A stretch of 9,042 nt of DNA from an uncultured Oscillospiraceae bacterium. GTDB lineage: Bacteria; Bacillota; Clostridia; Oscillospirales; Ruminococcaceae. Location of the stretch: contig USNZ01000034.1 in assembly GCA_900556255.1 (NCBI GenBank), forward strand, positions 1-9,042, written 5' to 3'. Below are positions 1 to 5,727 of this stretch, in pieces. The translations under genes were made by a program, and so were the position numbers. Each line of letters begins with the position of its first letter. Position 1 is the first letter of the stretch. Under the pieces are notes generated by a model. That model was not told the origin of the DNA. It saw only the letters and a list, made by a program, of their open reading frames with translations, and did not search any database.

Positions 1-992
1 ACGCCGCGTTCCGTGTGCGCGGTCAGGCTGCCTTTGCCCTGCACCAGTTCTTCCATGAGCACGGCTTTACCTATGTGCATACCCCTATCTTCACCGGCTC
101 TGACTGCGAGGGCGCGGGCGAGATGTTCCAGGTTACCACGCTGGACCTCAACGATCTGCCCCGCACCGAGGACGGTGCCATTGACTACTCCAAGGACTTC
201 TTCAAGCGTGCCGTCAACCTGACCGTTTCCGGTCAGCTGGAGGCCGAGGCTATGGCGATGGCGCTGGGCAATGTCTATACCTTCGGCCCGACCTTCCGCG
301 CCGAAAAGAGCTACGACACCCGCCACGCCGCCGAATTCTGGATGATCGAGCCGGAAATGGCCTTTGCCGACCTGAACACCTACCTGGAGACCGCCGAGGC
401 CATGACCCGCTATGTCATCCGCTACCTGTTGGATCACTGCCCCGATGAGCTGGCGTTCTTCAACCAGTTCTTTGACAAGGGCCTGATCGAGCGCCTGACC
501 TTGGTCGCCGACAGTGACTTTGCCCGTGTCAGCTACACCGACGCCATCGAGCTGCTGAAGAAAAACAACGATAATTTCCAGTACAAGGTCGAGTGGGGCA
601 CCGATCTGCAGACCGAGCACGAGCGCTATTTGACCGAGCAGATCTTCAAAAAGCCCGTCTTTGTCACCGACTACCCGAAGGAGATCAAAGCCTTCTACAT
701 GCGCCAGAACGACGACGGCAAGACCGTTGCCGCCGCCGATATGCTGGTTCCCGGCATCGGCGAGCTGATCGGCGGCTCCCAGCGTGAGGAGCGTCTGGAC
801 GTGCTGGAAGCCCGCATGAAGGAGTTGGGCCTGAACACCGCCGACTATGACTGGTATCTTGACCTGCGCCGCTACGGCAGCGTCAAGCACGCCGGCTACG
901 GTCTGGGCTTTGAGCGCCTGCTGATGTACGTCACCGGTATTCCCAACATCCGCGACGTTATCCCGTTCCCGCGCACCTGCGGAGGTTTCTGA
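1..992 (+). CDS. asnS: Asparaginyl-tRNA synthetase, C-terminal part (5' end outside window)
   Basis: This class IIb aminoacyl-tRNA synthetase charges tRNA-Asn with asparagine in the cytoplasm. The reading frame is already open at the window edge (first full codon at 3), so roughly 330 residues of a protein normally about 460 long are present. The N-terminal OB-fold anticodon-binding domain is missing and the catalytic domain is complete. Visible signatures are the stretch [19 protein letters not shown] near 96-152, class II motif 2 with GPTFRAE at 285-305, the [11 protein letters not shown] segment after it, and [16 protein letters not shown] near 760-800. Motif 3 ([13 protein letters not shown], then [10 protein letters not shown]) runs to the end. 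The GSQREERLD and FPRT ending fit AsnRS better than AspRS. The C-terminus is CGGF, where homologues usually carry a slightly longer, different tail; these codons contain the ribosome binding site of mutY. The stop overlaps the mutY start (TGATG), implying translational coupling. Confidence 0.97.
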   Translation, partial: AAFRVRGQAAFALHQFFHEHGFTYVHTPIFTGSDCEGAGEMFQVTTLDLNDLPRTEDGAIDYSKDFFKRAVNLTVSGQLEAEAMAMALGNVYTFGPTFRAEKSYDTRHAAEFWMIEPEMAFADLNTYLETAEAMTRYVIRYLLDHCPDELAFFNQFFDKGLIERLTLVADSDFARVSYTDAIELLKKNNDNFQYKVEWGTDLQTEHERYLTEQIFKKPVFVTDYPKEIKAFYMRQNDDGKTVAAADMLVPGIGELIGGSQREERLDVLEARMKELGLNTADYDWYLDLRRYGSVKHAGYGLGFERLLMYVTGIPNIRDVIPFPRTCGGF

Positions 993-994
993 TG
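981..994 (+). promoter_or_regulatory. mutY ribosome binding site inside the asnS 3' codons
   Basis: GGAGG at 981-985 lies six bases before the mutY ATG at 992. It is encoded by the Cys-Gly-Gly codons at the very end of asnS. The TGATG stop/start overlap lets a terminating ribosome reinitiate directly, so mutY translation is probably coupled to asnS. Confidence 0.8.
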
Positions 995-2023
995 CAGTCC
1001 ATTGCCGCCCCGCTGCTGCAATGGTTTTACGCAAATAAAAGGCTCCTGCCCTTCCGGCAGGAGCCTTCTGCGTACCATATCTGGGTCAGTGAAATCATGC
1101 TGCAGCAGACCCGTATGACCGCCGCCGTGCCGTACTACAACCGCTTTATCGCCGCCTTGCCTGACCCGGCGGCGCTGGCGGCCTGCCCTACCGACGCCCT
1201 GCGCAAGCTCTGGCAGGGGCTGGGGTACTATAACCGCGTCAATAATATGCAAAAGGCAGCCCGCATCGTATGCGAGCAGTACGGCGGCGAACTGCCCGCC
1301 GACTATGCCGCCCTGCGCGCCCTGCCGGGTATCGGGGATTACACCGCCGGCGCTATTGCCAGCATCGCCTTTGGGCTGCCCGTGCCCGCCGTGGACGGCA
1401 ATGTCCTGCGCGTTTTTGCGCGGCTGTACAACGATGATGCCGACATTATGACCCCCGCCGCCAAGCGGCTGTTCACCCAGCGGGTCATCGACCAGATGCC
1501 CAAGGATACCCCAGGTGCCTACAACGAAGCCCTGATGGAGCTGGGTGCGCTGGTTTGCATCCCCGGTGCGCCGCACTGCGAAACCTGCCCCTTGCAGCCG
1601 CTTTGCCAAGGCTGCGCGGCAGGCCGTGCCGATAGGCTGCCCGTAAAACCCGCCCCCAAGGAAAAACGCACCGTCCCCGTGACGGTAGCACTGATTTCGA
1701 GCGAACAGGGGCTGCTTTTGCAGCGCCGTCCCGCCAAGGGGCTGCTGGCCGGGCTGTGGCAGCCCGCCGCATGGGAAACCGCCTTAACGCGCGAACAGCT
1801 GCAGGCCGAGCTGGAAAAGCTGGGTGTACACGCGACGCTGGGCGAAAGCCTGCCCCCCGCCAAGCATGTGTTTACCCACCGCATCTGGCAGCTGGGCGGC
1901 TGGCAGGGGACAGCCCCCGCCGTACCCCTGCCTGCGGGCTACGTCTGGGCTGCCCCAAACCAACTGGCCGAGGTCTACCCCGTACCCAACGCCTTCGCGG
2001 CGTATCGCGCGCTGTGGCCTTGA
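992..2023 (+). CDS. mutY: A/G-specific adenine DNA glycosylase MutY
   Basis: MutY removes adenine mispaired with 8-oxoguanine, starting base-excision repair that prevents G:C to T:A transversions. The 343-residue length matches the family (about 350). The N-terminal HhH-GPD domain has WVSEIMLQQT (31-40) with the catalytic Glu at 34, the helix-hairpin-helix LPGIGDYTAGAIAS (111-124), and the catalytic Asp at 135 in VPAVDGNV. A [4Fe-4S] cluster loop C-X6-C-X2-C-X5-C uses Cys 189, 196, 199 and 205. The C-terminal third (about 225-340) is the NUDIX-like 8-oxoG recognition domain, with LLLQRRPAKGLLAGLWQ and the later KHVFTHRIW typical of it. The usual LPWR motif near residue 20 reads LPFR. The start follows GGAGG and overlaps the asnS stop. 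A perfect hairpin at 1039-1067 lies in codons 16-26. No terminator is obvious after the stop; an A+T-rich promoter region follows. Confidence 0.96.
   Translation: MQSIAAPLLQWFYANKRLLPFRQEPSAYHIWVSEIMLQQTRMTAAVPYYNRFIAALPDPAALAACPTDALRKLWQGLGYYNRVNNMQKAARIVCEQYGGELPADYAALRALPGIGDYTAGAIASIAFGLPVPAVDGNVLRVFARLYNDDADIMTPAAKRLFTQRVIDQMPKDTPGAYNEALMELGALVCIPGAPHCETCPLQPLCQGCAAGRADRLPVKPAPKEKRTVPVTVALISSEQGLLLQRRPAKGLLAGLWQPAAWETALTREQLQAELEKLGVHATLGESLPPAKHVFTHRIWQLGGWQGTAPAVPLPAGYVWAAPNQLAEVYPVPNAFAAYRALWP
1039..1067. repeat. Perfect 12-bp inverted repeat (terminator-like hairpin) inside mutY
   Basis: AAGGCTCCTGCC (1039-1050) and GGCAGGAGCCTT (1056-1067) are exact reverse complements around a five-base loop CTTCC. 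It lies 47-75 bases into mutY, within codons for the conserved LPFR region. On the + strand no T-run follows (CTGCGTACC). On the - strand the stem is followed by TTTTATTT, so by shape it is an intrinsic terminator for antisense transcription. It could instead be an attenuator or mRNA-stabilising hairpin between asnS and mutY, or coincidence of coding sequence. Confidence 0.6.
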
Positions 2024-2051
2024 TTTTGCGCTGTAAATCGGCAAAATGATA

Positions 2052-2086
2052 CCAAAATTTTACATCTGCCGTGTTGTAAAATTTGG
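2052..2086. repeat. A+T-rich imperfect dyad upstream of the membrane-protein cluster
   Basis: CCAAAATTTTACA (2052-2064) is nearly the reverse complement of TGTAAAATTTGG (2075-2086); the right arm lacks one T. The ten-base centre is TCTGCCGTGT. The right arm overlaps the proposed -35 hexamer, so this could be an operator for a dimeric regulator. It could also form a weak hairpin at the end of the mutY transcript, but no T-run follows. I do not recognise the site as a known regulator's box. Confidence 0.5.
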
Positions 2087-2102
2087 CAAAGTCGGGTATA
2101 AT
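2074..2102 (+). promoter_or_regulatory. Vegetative-type promoter for the small acidic protein and LytM-like genes
   Basis: A perfect TATAAT (-10) lies at 2097-2102. Seventeen bases upstream, TTGTAA at 2074-2079 matches four of six -35 positions. Transcription would start near 2109, about 30 bases before the ATG at 2139. The region is markedly richer in A+T than the flanking genes. Confidence 0.65.
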
Positions 2103-2138
2103 TAGTTTGTAATATTATTGTGAAGGGAGTAACCCCCT

Positions 2139-2384
2139 ATGATGAAAAAATCTACTTTCGGTGCCGTGCTGGCTTTTATGTTTGCCGCTGCCGGTGCTTT
2201 GACTGCCGCTGCACTGTATCTGTACCACCGTGAGAAAGAACTGGACGAGTATGAGCGTCTGCTGTTCAGCGATGATATGGAAGATTATGACGACGATGAG
2301 GACACCGTCTACGAAAAGATCGGCGACGATGATGCCGATGCCGAGTCCGCCGATAGCGCTGACGCGGATGCCATCAAATTCTGA
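2139..2384 (+). CDS. Small single-pass membrane protein with a strongly acidic tail (unknown function)
   Basis: I do not recognise this 81-residue protein. It begins MMKKST, continues with one hydrophobic helix rich in Ala/Phe/Leu (about 7-29), then a short mixed-charge segment (HREKELDEYER) and a very acidic C-terminus. Residues 45-77 hold 18 Asp/Glu out of 33. By the positive-inside rule the N-terminus would be cytoplasmic and the acidic tail outside, though the RxK after the helix weakens this prediction. There is no lipobox or obvious signal-peptidase site. The start has an AAGGGAG ribosome binding site at 2123-2129, nine bases upstream; the second ATG (2142) is less well spaced. It is first after the promoter at 2074-2102, and a hairpin separates it from the next gene. 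The codon use and start signal suggest a real gene despite its size. Confidence 0.75.
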   Translation: MMKKSTFGAVLAFMFAAAGALTAAALYLYHREKELDEYERLLFSDDMEDYDDDEDTVYEKIGDDDADAESADSADADAIKF

Positions 2385-2397
2385 TAGCCAACGATTC

Positions 2398-2434
2398 ATG
2401 CCGGGCTCAGCCGTGTCTGTGCCCGGCATATTTT
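2398..2434 (+). terminator. Intrinsic terminator or attenuator after the small acidic-tail gene
   Basis: ATGCCGGGC (2398-2406) pairs perfectly with GCCCGGCAT (2421-2429). After one T-T mismatch, CAG/CTG (2408-2410 with 2417-2419) extends the stem. The tail is only ATTTT (2430-2434). The next ribosome binding site begins four bases later, so partial read-through into the LytM-like genes is likely, which would set a ratio between the first and later products. Confidence 0.65.
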
Positions 2435-2451
2435 AACAGGAGAATCCCAAC

Positions 2452-3675
2452 ATGCGCAGATTCCTTTTATGGTTGGTCATGGTGGCCGCCACGCTGGCGT
2501 TGATCCTGGGTGGTTCCGTCGGCTACTTTTACAGCCGTGCCGGTGCGGCCGACCTGCCGCAGCAGCCGGTTGTTTTCGGCGGGGCAGAACTCACCTCCAA
2601 CGGCTGGGACTGGACTGTCCCTGTTTTGGGGGACAGGCTCTCCAAACAGGTGCAAAGCCCGACCAACCTGTCGGTGCAGCATCTGGGAACCTTCAGCGAG
2701 GGGATTCCCGCGCTGGAATTGCCCGAATGGGTCAGCCGCGCAAAAATCACTGTGACCGCCCCTTCCGGTGTGCAGTGGAGTGGCTCTGCCGCCGAGTTTG
2801 ACAGCTATTCCTATGATGCCAACGGCACCTACCGCCTGACCTTGACCGTCTGGCATGTGGCGGACGAAACTACTGAACCGGAGGGCTGGTCTGCCTACTG
2901 TGCGGACTTTACCCTGCAGCAAAAACCCAAGGTGGCGCTCAGTGCAGACCGCGCGGTGCAGGGCAGCGTCGTGGCCCTGTCCCTGACAGGTCTGGTAGAG
3001 GGCGAACCTGCTTTGCAGACCGACCTCGGCACGGTATGGTTCCGCAAGACACAGGCCGGCTACATGGGGTACATCCCCGTAACATATAACGCAGAAAGTG
3101 GCGTACACACGTTGGATTTAAGCTGCGGCGATTTTTCGCAGCAGCTGGAACTGACGGTAAGCTCCGCCCAGACAGAAACCGTCACGGTGGCCGAGGATAC
3201 CCGCACGGGCGGCGAGGAATACCGCAACAACATCTGGCCGCTGTTCACAACAGGCAGCGCCGAAAAACTGTGGCAGGGCGCTTTCCGCGCCCCCAGTGCC
3301 GCCGCGGTGCGGCTGCATTACGGCGACGTACAGATGGTAAACGGTGCCCGATCCGGGCAGGCCACCGGCCTTGCCTACGCCCCCACCCCCGGCGAGCAGA
3401 TAACAGCCCCGCAAAGCGGCAAGGTGTTGTTTGCGGGCAGCCTGCAGCTTACCGGCGGCACGGTGGTCATCGACCACGGCTGCGGCGTAAAAAGCTATCT
3501 GTACGGGCTGGCAGCGCTGGACGTGCAAGTCGGTCAAAATGTTGAAACAGGAACTGTTTTAGGCACCGCTGCCGACAGCGGCATAGATTATGAGCTGCGC
3601 ATCGGCAGCAAGACCGTGGATCCTGAATCGGCCATGACAGGCCGCGGCGGTCTGCAATTCCGAGAGTATGAGTGA
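2452..3675 (+). CDS. Membrane-anchored protein with degenerate LytM/M23 domain (SpoIIQ-like architecture)
   Basis: This 407-residue protein has a short N-terminus (MRRF), one membrane helix (about 4-26) acting as uncleaved anchor, an extracytoplasmic beta-rich region (about 40-240), and a C-terminal LytM/peptidase M23-like domain (about 295-395). The M23 fold is suggested by ITAPQSGKVLFAGS (317-330), TGGTVVIDHGCGVKSYLYGL (334-353) and VQVGQNVETGTVLGTA (358-373). The metal-binding positions appear lost: the usual HxGxD reads ATGLA (304-308), YGH reads YGL (351-353), and HxH reads DYE (379-381). It is therefore probably not a hydrolase, but a binding or scaffolding protein, as is known for SpoIIQ of Bacillus. 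An AGGAG ribosome binding site (2438-2442) precedes the ATG. The following gene is a clear paralog: TVPVLG/KIPVVG, the YxxNGxY region and the LytM core align in order. Function is inferred; SpoIIQ identity is not established. Confidence 0.8.
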   Translation: MRRFLLWLVMVAATLALILGGSVGYFYSRAGAADLPQQPVVFGGAELTSNGWDWTVPVLGDRLSKQVQSPTNLSVQHLGTFSEGIPALELPEWVSRAKITVTAPSGVQWSGSAAEFDSYSYDANGTYRLTLTVWHVADETTEPEGWSAYCADFTLQQKPKVALSADRAVQGSVVALSLTGLVEGEPALQTDLGTVWFRKTQAGYMGYIPVTYNAESGVHTLDLSCGDFSQQLELTVSSAQTETVTVAEDTRTGGEEYRNNIWPLFTTGSAEKLWQGAFRAPSAAAVRLHYGDVQMVNGARSGQATGLAYAPTPGEQITAPQSGKVLFAGSLQLTGGTVVIDHGCGVKSYLYGLAALDVQVGQNVETGTVLGTAADSGIDYELRIGSKTVDPESAMTGRGGLQFREYE

Positions 3676-3693
3676 TTTCCCGACGGGGAATTT

Positions 3694-3712
3694 GGGGAAA
3701 GGTTTGGAAATG
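3694..3712 (+). promoter_or_regulatory. Ribosome binding site deciding the start of the second LytM-like gene
   Basis: GGGGAAAGG at 3694-3702 lies seven bases before an in-frame ATG at 3710. The upstream in-frame ATG at 3668 overlaps the previous gene by eight bases but has no convincing Shine-Dalgarno sequence (CCGAGAGT precedes it). The start at 3710 is therefore preferred. Confidence 0.65.
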
Positions 3713-5629
3713 GAAGACGAGAAAAAACTGACGGCTCCGACGGTCGGCACACCGGAGGAAACCTCGGCAGATAAGAGTGCGGCTCCTGCCGAAACGCAAA
3801 ACGTCCGGGCCGACCGCACAGCCGAGGCGGACCCTGCCGCTGACGCACCGAAAAAGCCCGCCAACACAGCCCGCAGGAAAACCGGCGGCACGAAAAAGAA
3901 AAGCGCCAACGGCACAACGTCAAAGAAAACCGCCGATAAAGCGACAAAGAAAACCGGCACCACAGCGGCCAAAAAGTCCGCCGCCACGCCCAGGAAAAAG
4001 CCCGCTGCCAAGCCGAAGCCGACCGCCGAGACGGCCAAAGTACCCGAAGAAACACCTAAGCAGCCTGACGCAGCGCCCGAAAAAACCGACACAATGCCGC
4101 CCGAAACCGCCGCTGCCGTGCCGACGGAAGCTACGGAGGAGGCCGCCCGCAAGGAAAAGCGCGCCGCCGACATGACCCGCACACTGCAAATTACCATCGA
4201 GCAGATCATGGAGGAATCCGAAAAACGTGCACAGGCCGAGGCTGACGAACCGCCCGCCCACCCCGCAACGGAACCCGCCCCCGAGGATGAGGACGATGCG
4301 GACGACGCGCCGGAGGTGACCGCACTGGATATCCTGCAGGGCGTTGCCAAGGGCCTGAGCAAGTGGCTGCTGCTTGTCGTGTTGTTCGTGGCGGTCATCG
4401 CGGGCGGCGGTGTGGCGTGGCTGTACCGTTCGGCTACGCCGGACATGATCCCGCAGATCGAAGTCACCTTTGCGGGGCAAACACCTGCAATCAGTGCTTA
4501 TAACTGGAAAATCCCCGTTGTGGGGCATCTTTTCCGCCGCAGTTACAAAGAAACCGTCAGCACCAAGCCCACAGCACTGGAACAGGATGTCACGGAACTG
4601 ACCCCTCGGCTGCGCGTCACACCGGTTGACTACACCACTGCGTTCACCGTCACCGACGCCGACGGGCAGGAGGTCTACTCAGGCACAGCCGAAGGCTTTT
4701 CGTCCTATCACTTCACAGCCAACGGCAATTATATTGCCAAACTGGTCATCACCCGCGAAAAGGAATACGCCGACGAAACCGAGGTCATCGGCTCCGAAAC
4801 GCGGCTGTTCAGCTTTACCGTCAGCCACAGCCCCTCGCTGCGCATCAGTCCTGCACGCTCGGTACCCGGCAGTGTGGCCGCCGTCTGCGTGGGCAAAACG
4901 CTGGACGGCAAAGAGCCGCAGCTGCAAACTGCTCTGCCGCACACAGCCTTTTTGGCCACGGCCAACGGCTGGGTCAGCTACCTGCCCCTGGCCCGCGACA
5001 CCGAACCCGGCAATTATGAGGTCGTGGTCACGGCGGACGGCTTTGCCAAGCCGCTGATGCTGACCGTTTCCGCAGGCGACTTTGCCTACGTCGATTATTA
5101 CAGCGCCAGCCAGCGCAACGCCTACTATATCGGGGACGAGGACATGCCCGCCGCCGTAAAGGCCTGCTTGCCCGGCGCAACGGCACTGCCCCAGTGGCTG
5201 GAGGACGGCTTTGCCGAGCCTCTTGCCGGCTATACGACGCAGTTGGCCTTCGGCACGACCGAGTATGTGGGCCGCACCCGCGACGAGCGCGACACCGACC
5301 CCGGCACCGGTGGGCGCACCAGCGTGAACGTTGTCGTAAAAACGCCTGCGCGCGGTATGCTTACCGCCCCGGCGGCGGGCCGCGTCATACTGGCCGACGA
5401 GCTGCCCGACCCCTACGGCAACACGCTGGTGATCGACCACGGCAGCGGGCTGCTGAGCATCTTCTACGGCTTACAGGAGCTGCAGGTCGAGCACGGCGAT
5501 GAGGTCAGGCAGGGTCAGGAACTGGCCAAAACCTACCGCATTACGGTGGCAGAGATGCGCCTGATGGGCGTACCCATCGACCCCGAACCGATCTGGCAGA
5601 ACCGCAGCGACGCCTTAAAACAGAAGTAA
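3710..5629 (+). CDS. Membrane protein with histone-H1-like Lys-rich cytoplasmic tail and degenerate LytM domain
   Basis: From the start at 3710 the protein has 639 residues (653 if the ATG at 3668 is used). Residues 1-218 are low-complexity and presumably cytoplasmic. Residues 48-104 carry 17 Lys and 3 Arg with a single Asp, resembling histone H1 or bacterial Lys/Ala/Pro-rich DNA-binding tails. A probable short helix with mixed charge (145-178) and an acidic stretch (176-205) follow. One membrane helix lies at 219-239, then an extracytoplasmic region (about 245-455) paralogous to the preceding gene, and a LytM/M23-like end (about 537-625) with PYGNTLVIDHGSGLLSIFYG (568-587). Expected metal ligands are absent: YGH reads YGL and the HxH region reads AEMRL, so enzymatic activity is unlikely. 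It is separated by 34 bases from its paralog and is followed by a strong terminator, so it ends the transcription unit. The role of the basic tail (DNA, RNA or an acidic partner) is unknown. Confidence 0.8.
   Translation: MEDEKKLTAPTVGTPEETSADKSAAPAETQNVRADRTAEADPAADAPKKPANTARRKTGGTKKKSANGTTSKKTADKATKKTGTTAAKKSAATPRKKPAAKPKPTAETAKVPEETPKQPDAAPEKTDTMPPETAAAVPTEATEEAARKEKRAADMTRTLQITIEQIMEESEKRAQAEADEPPAHPATEPAPEDEDDADDAPEVTALDILQGVAKGLSKWLLLVVLFVAVIAGGGVAWLYRSATPDMIPQIEVTFAGQTPAISAYNWKIPVVGHLFRRSYKETVSTKPTALEQDVTELTPRLRVTPVDYTTAFTVTDADGQEVYSGTAEGFSSYHFTANGNYIAKLVITREKEYADETEVIGSETRLFSFTVSHSPSLRISPARSVPGSVAAVCVGKTLDGKEPQLQTALPHTAFLATANGWVSYLPLARDTEPGNYEVVVTADGFAKPLMLTVSAGDFAYVDYYSASQRNAYYIGDEDMPAAVKACLPGATALPQWLEDGFAEPLAGYTTQLAFGTTEYVGRTRDERDTDPGTGGRTSVNVVVKTPARGMLTAPAAGRVILADELPDPYGNTLVIDHGSGLLSIFYGLQELQVEHGDEVRQGQELAKTYRITVAEMRLMGVPIDPEPIWQNRSDALKQK
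3923..4018 (+). repeat. Four 24-bp units encoding an 8-residue KK repeat
   Basis: Four successive octapeptides begin with Lys-Lys at residues 72, 80, 88 and 96: KKTADKAT, KKTGTTAA, KKSAATPR and KKPAAKPK. The phase is exact at 24 bases, while the sequence of the remaining six residues varies. It lies in the most basic part of the cytoplasmic tail and looks like a diverged tandem duplication or selection for evenly spaced charge. Confidence 0.65.
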
Positions 5630-5636
5630 CTCCTTC

Positions 5637-5672
5637 AGGAGGCACCTTTTTATAAGGGTGTCTCCTTTTTTT
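5637..5672 (+). terminator. Strong intrinsic terminator ending the LytM-like operon
   Basis: AGGAGGCACC (5637-5646) pairs with GGTGTCTCCT (5657-5666), nine Watson-Crick pairs plus one G-U, around a ten-base loop. The stem runs into seven consecutive T (5666-5672). It begins eight bases after the stop at 5629. Confidence 0.88.
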
Positions 5673-5673
5673 C

Positions 5674-5701
5674 ACGCCCGGCGCGACCTTGGCATAGTAT
5701 G
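5674..5701 (+). promoter_or_regulatory. Possible sigma-K promoter for dpaA-dpaB
   Basis: AC at 5674-5675, then 17 bases, then CATAGTATG at 5693-5701 fits the Bacillus sigma-K consensus AC-N17-CATANNNTA except for the final base. It starts immediately after the upstream terminator and would give a leader of about 20 bases to the GTG at 5728. The spoVF (dpaAB) operon of B. subtilis is known to be sigma-K controlled. The consensus is short, so a chance match is possible. Confidence 0.4.
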
Positions 5702-5727
5702 GCGCAAACGCAAAGGGGGTGGCCGCT

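Noticed and set aside
896..1609. Open frame on the - strand (237 codons) opposite mutY
   Set aside because: It is antisense to conserved MutY motifs and has no family features of its own; a G+C-driven shadow.
3668..3709. Upstream ATG extending the second LytM-like protein by 14 residues
   Set aside because: There is no Shine-Dalgarno before 3668, whereas GGGGAAAGG precedes the ATG at 3710 at good distance. The extension cannot be excluded because overlapping starts are common.
3559..4467. Long open frame on the - strand (302 codons) opposite the Lys-rich region
   Set aside because: Its Ser/Ala/Gly/Phe-rich translation is the mirror of the Lys/Ala/Pro-rich coding strand. It has no recognisable domain, and the + strand gene is supported by a paralog, a ribosome binding site and a terminator.
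2452..5629. Calling the two LytM-like genes active M23 endopeptidases
   Set aside because: The HxGxD, YGH and HxH metal and catalytic positions read ATGLA, YGL and DYE in the first. YGL and AEMRL replace them in the second. A hydrolase call would be misleading.
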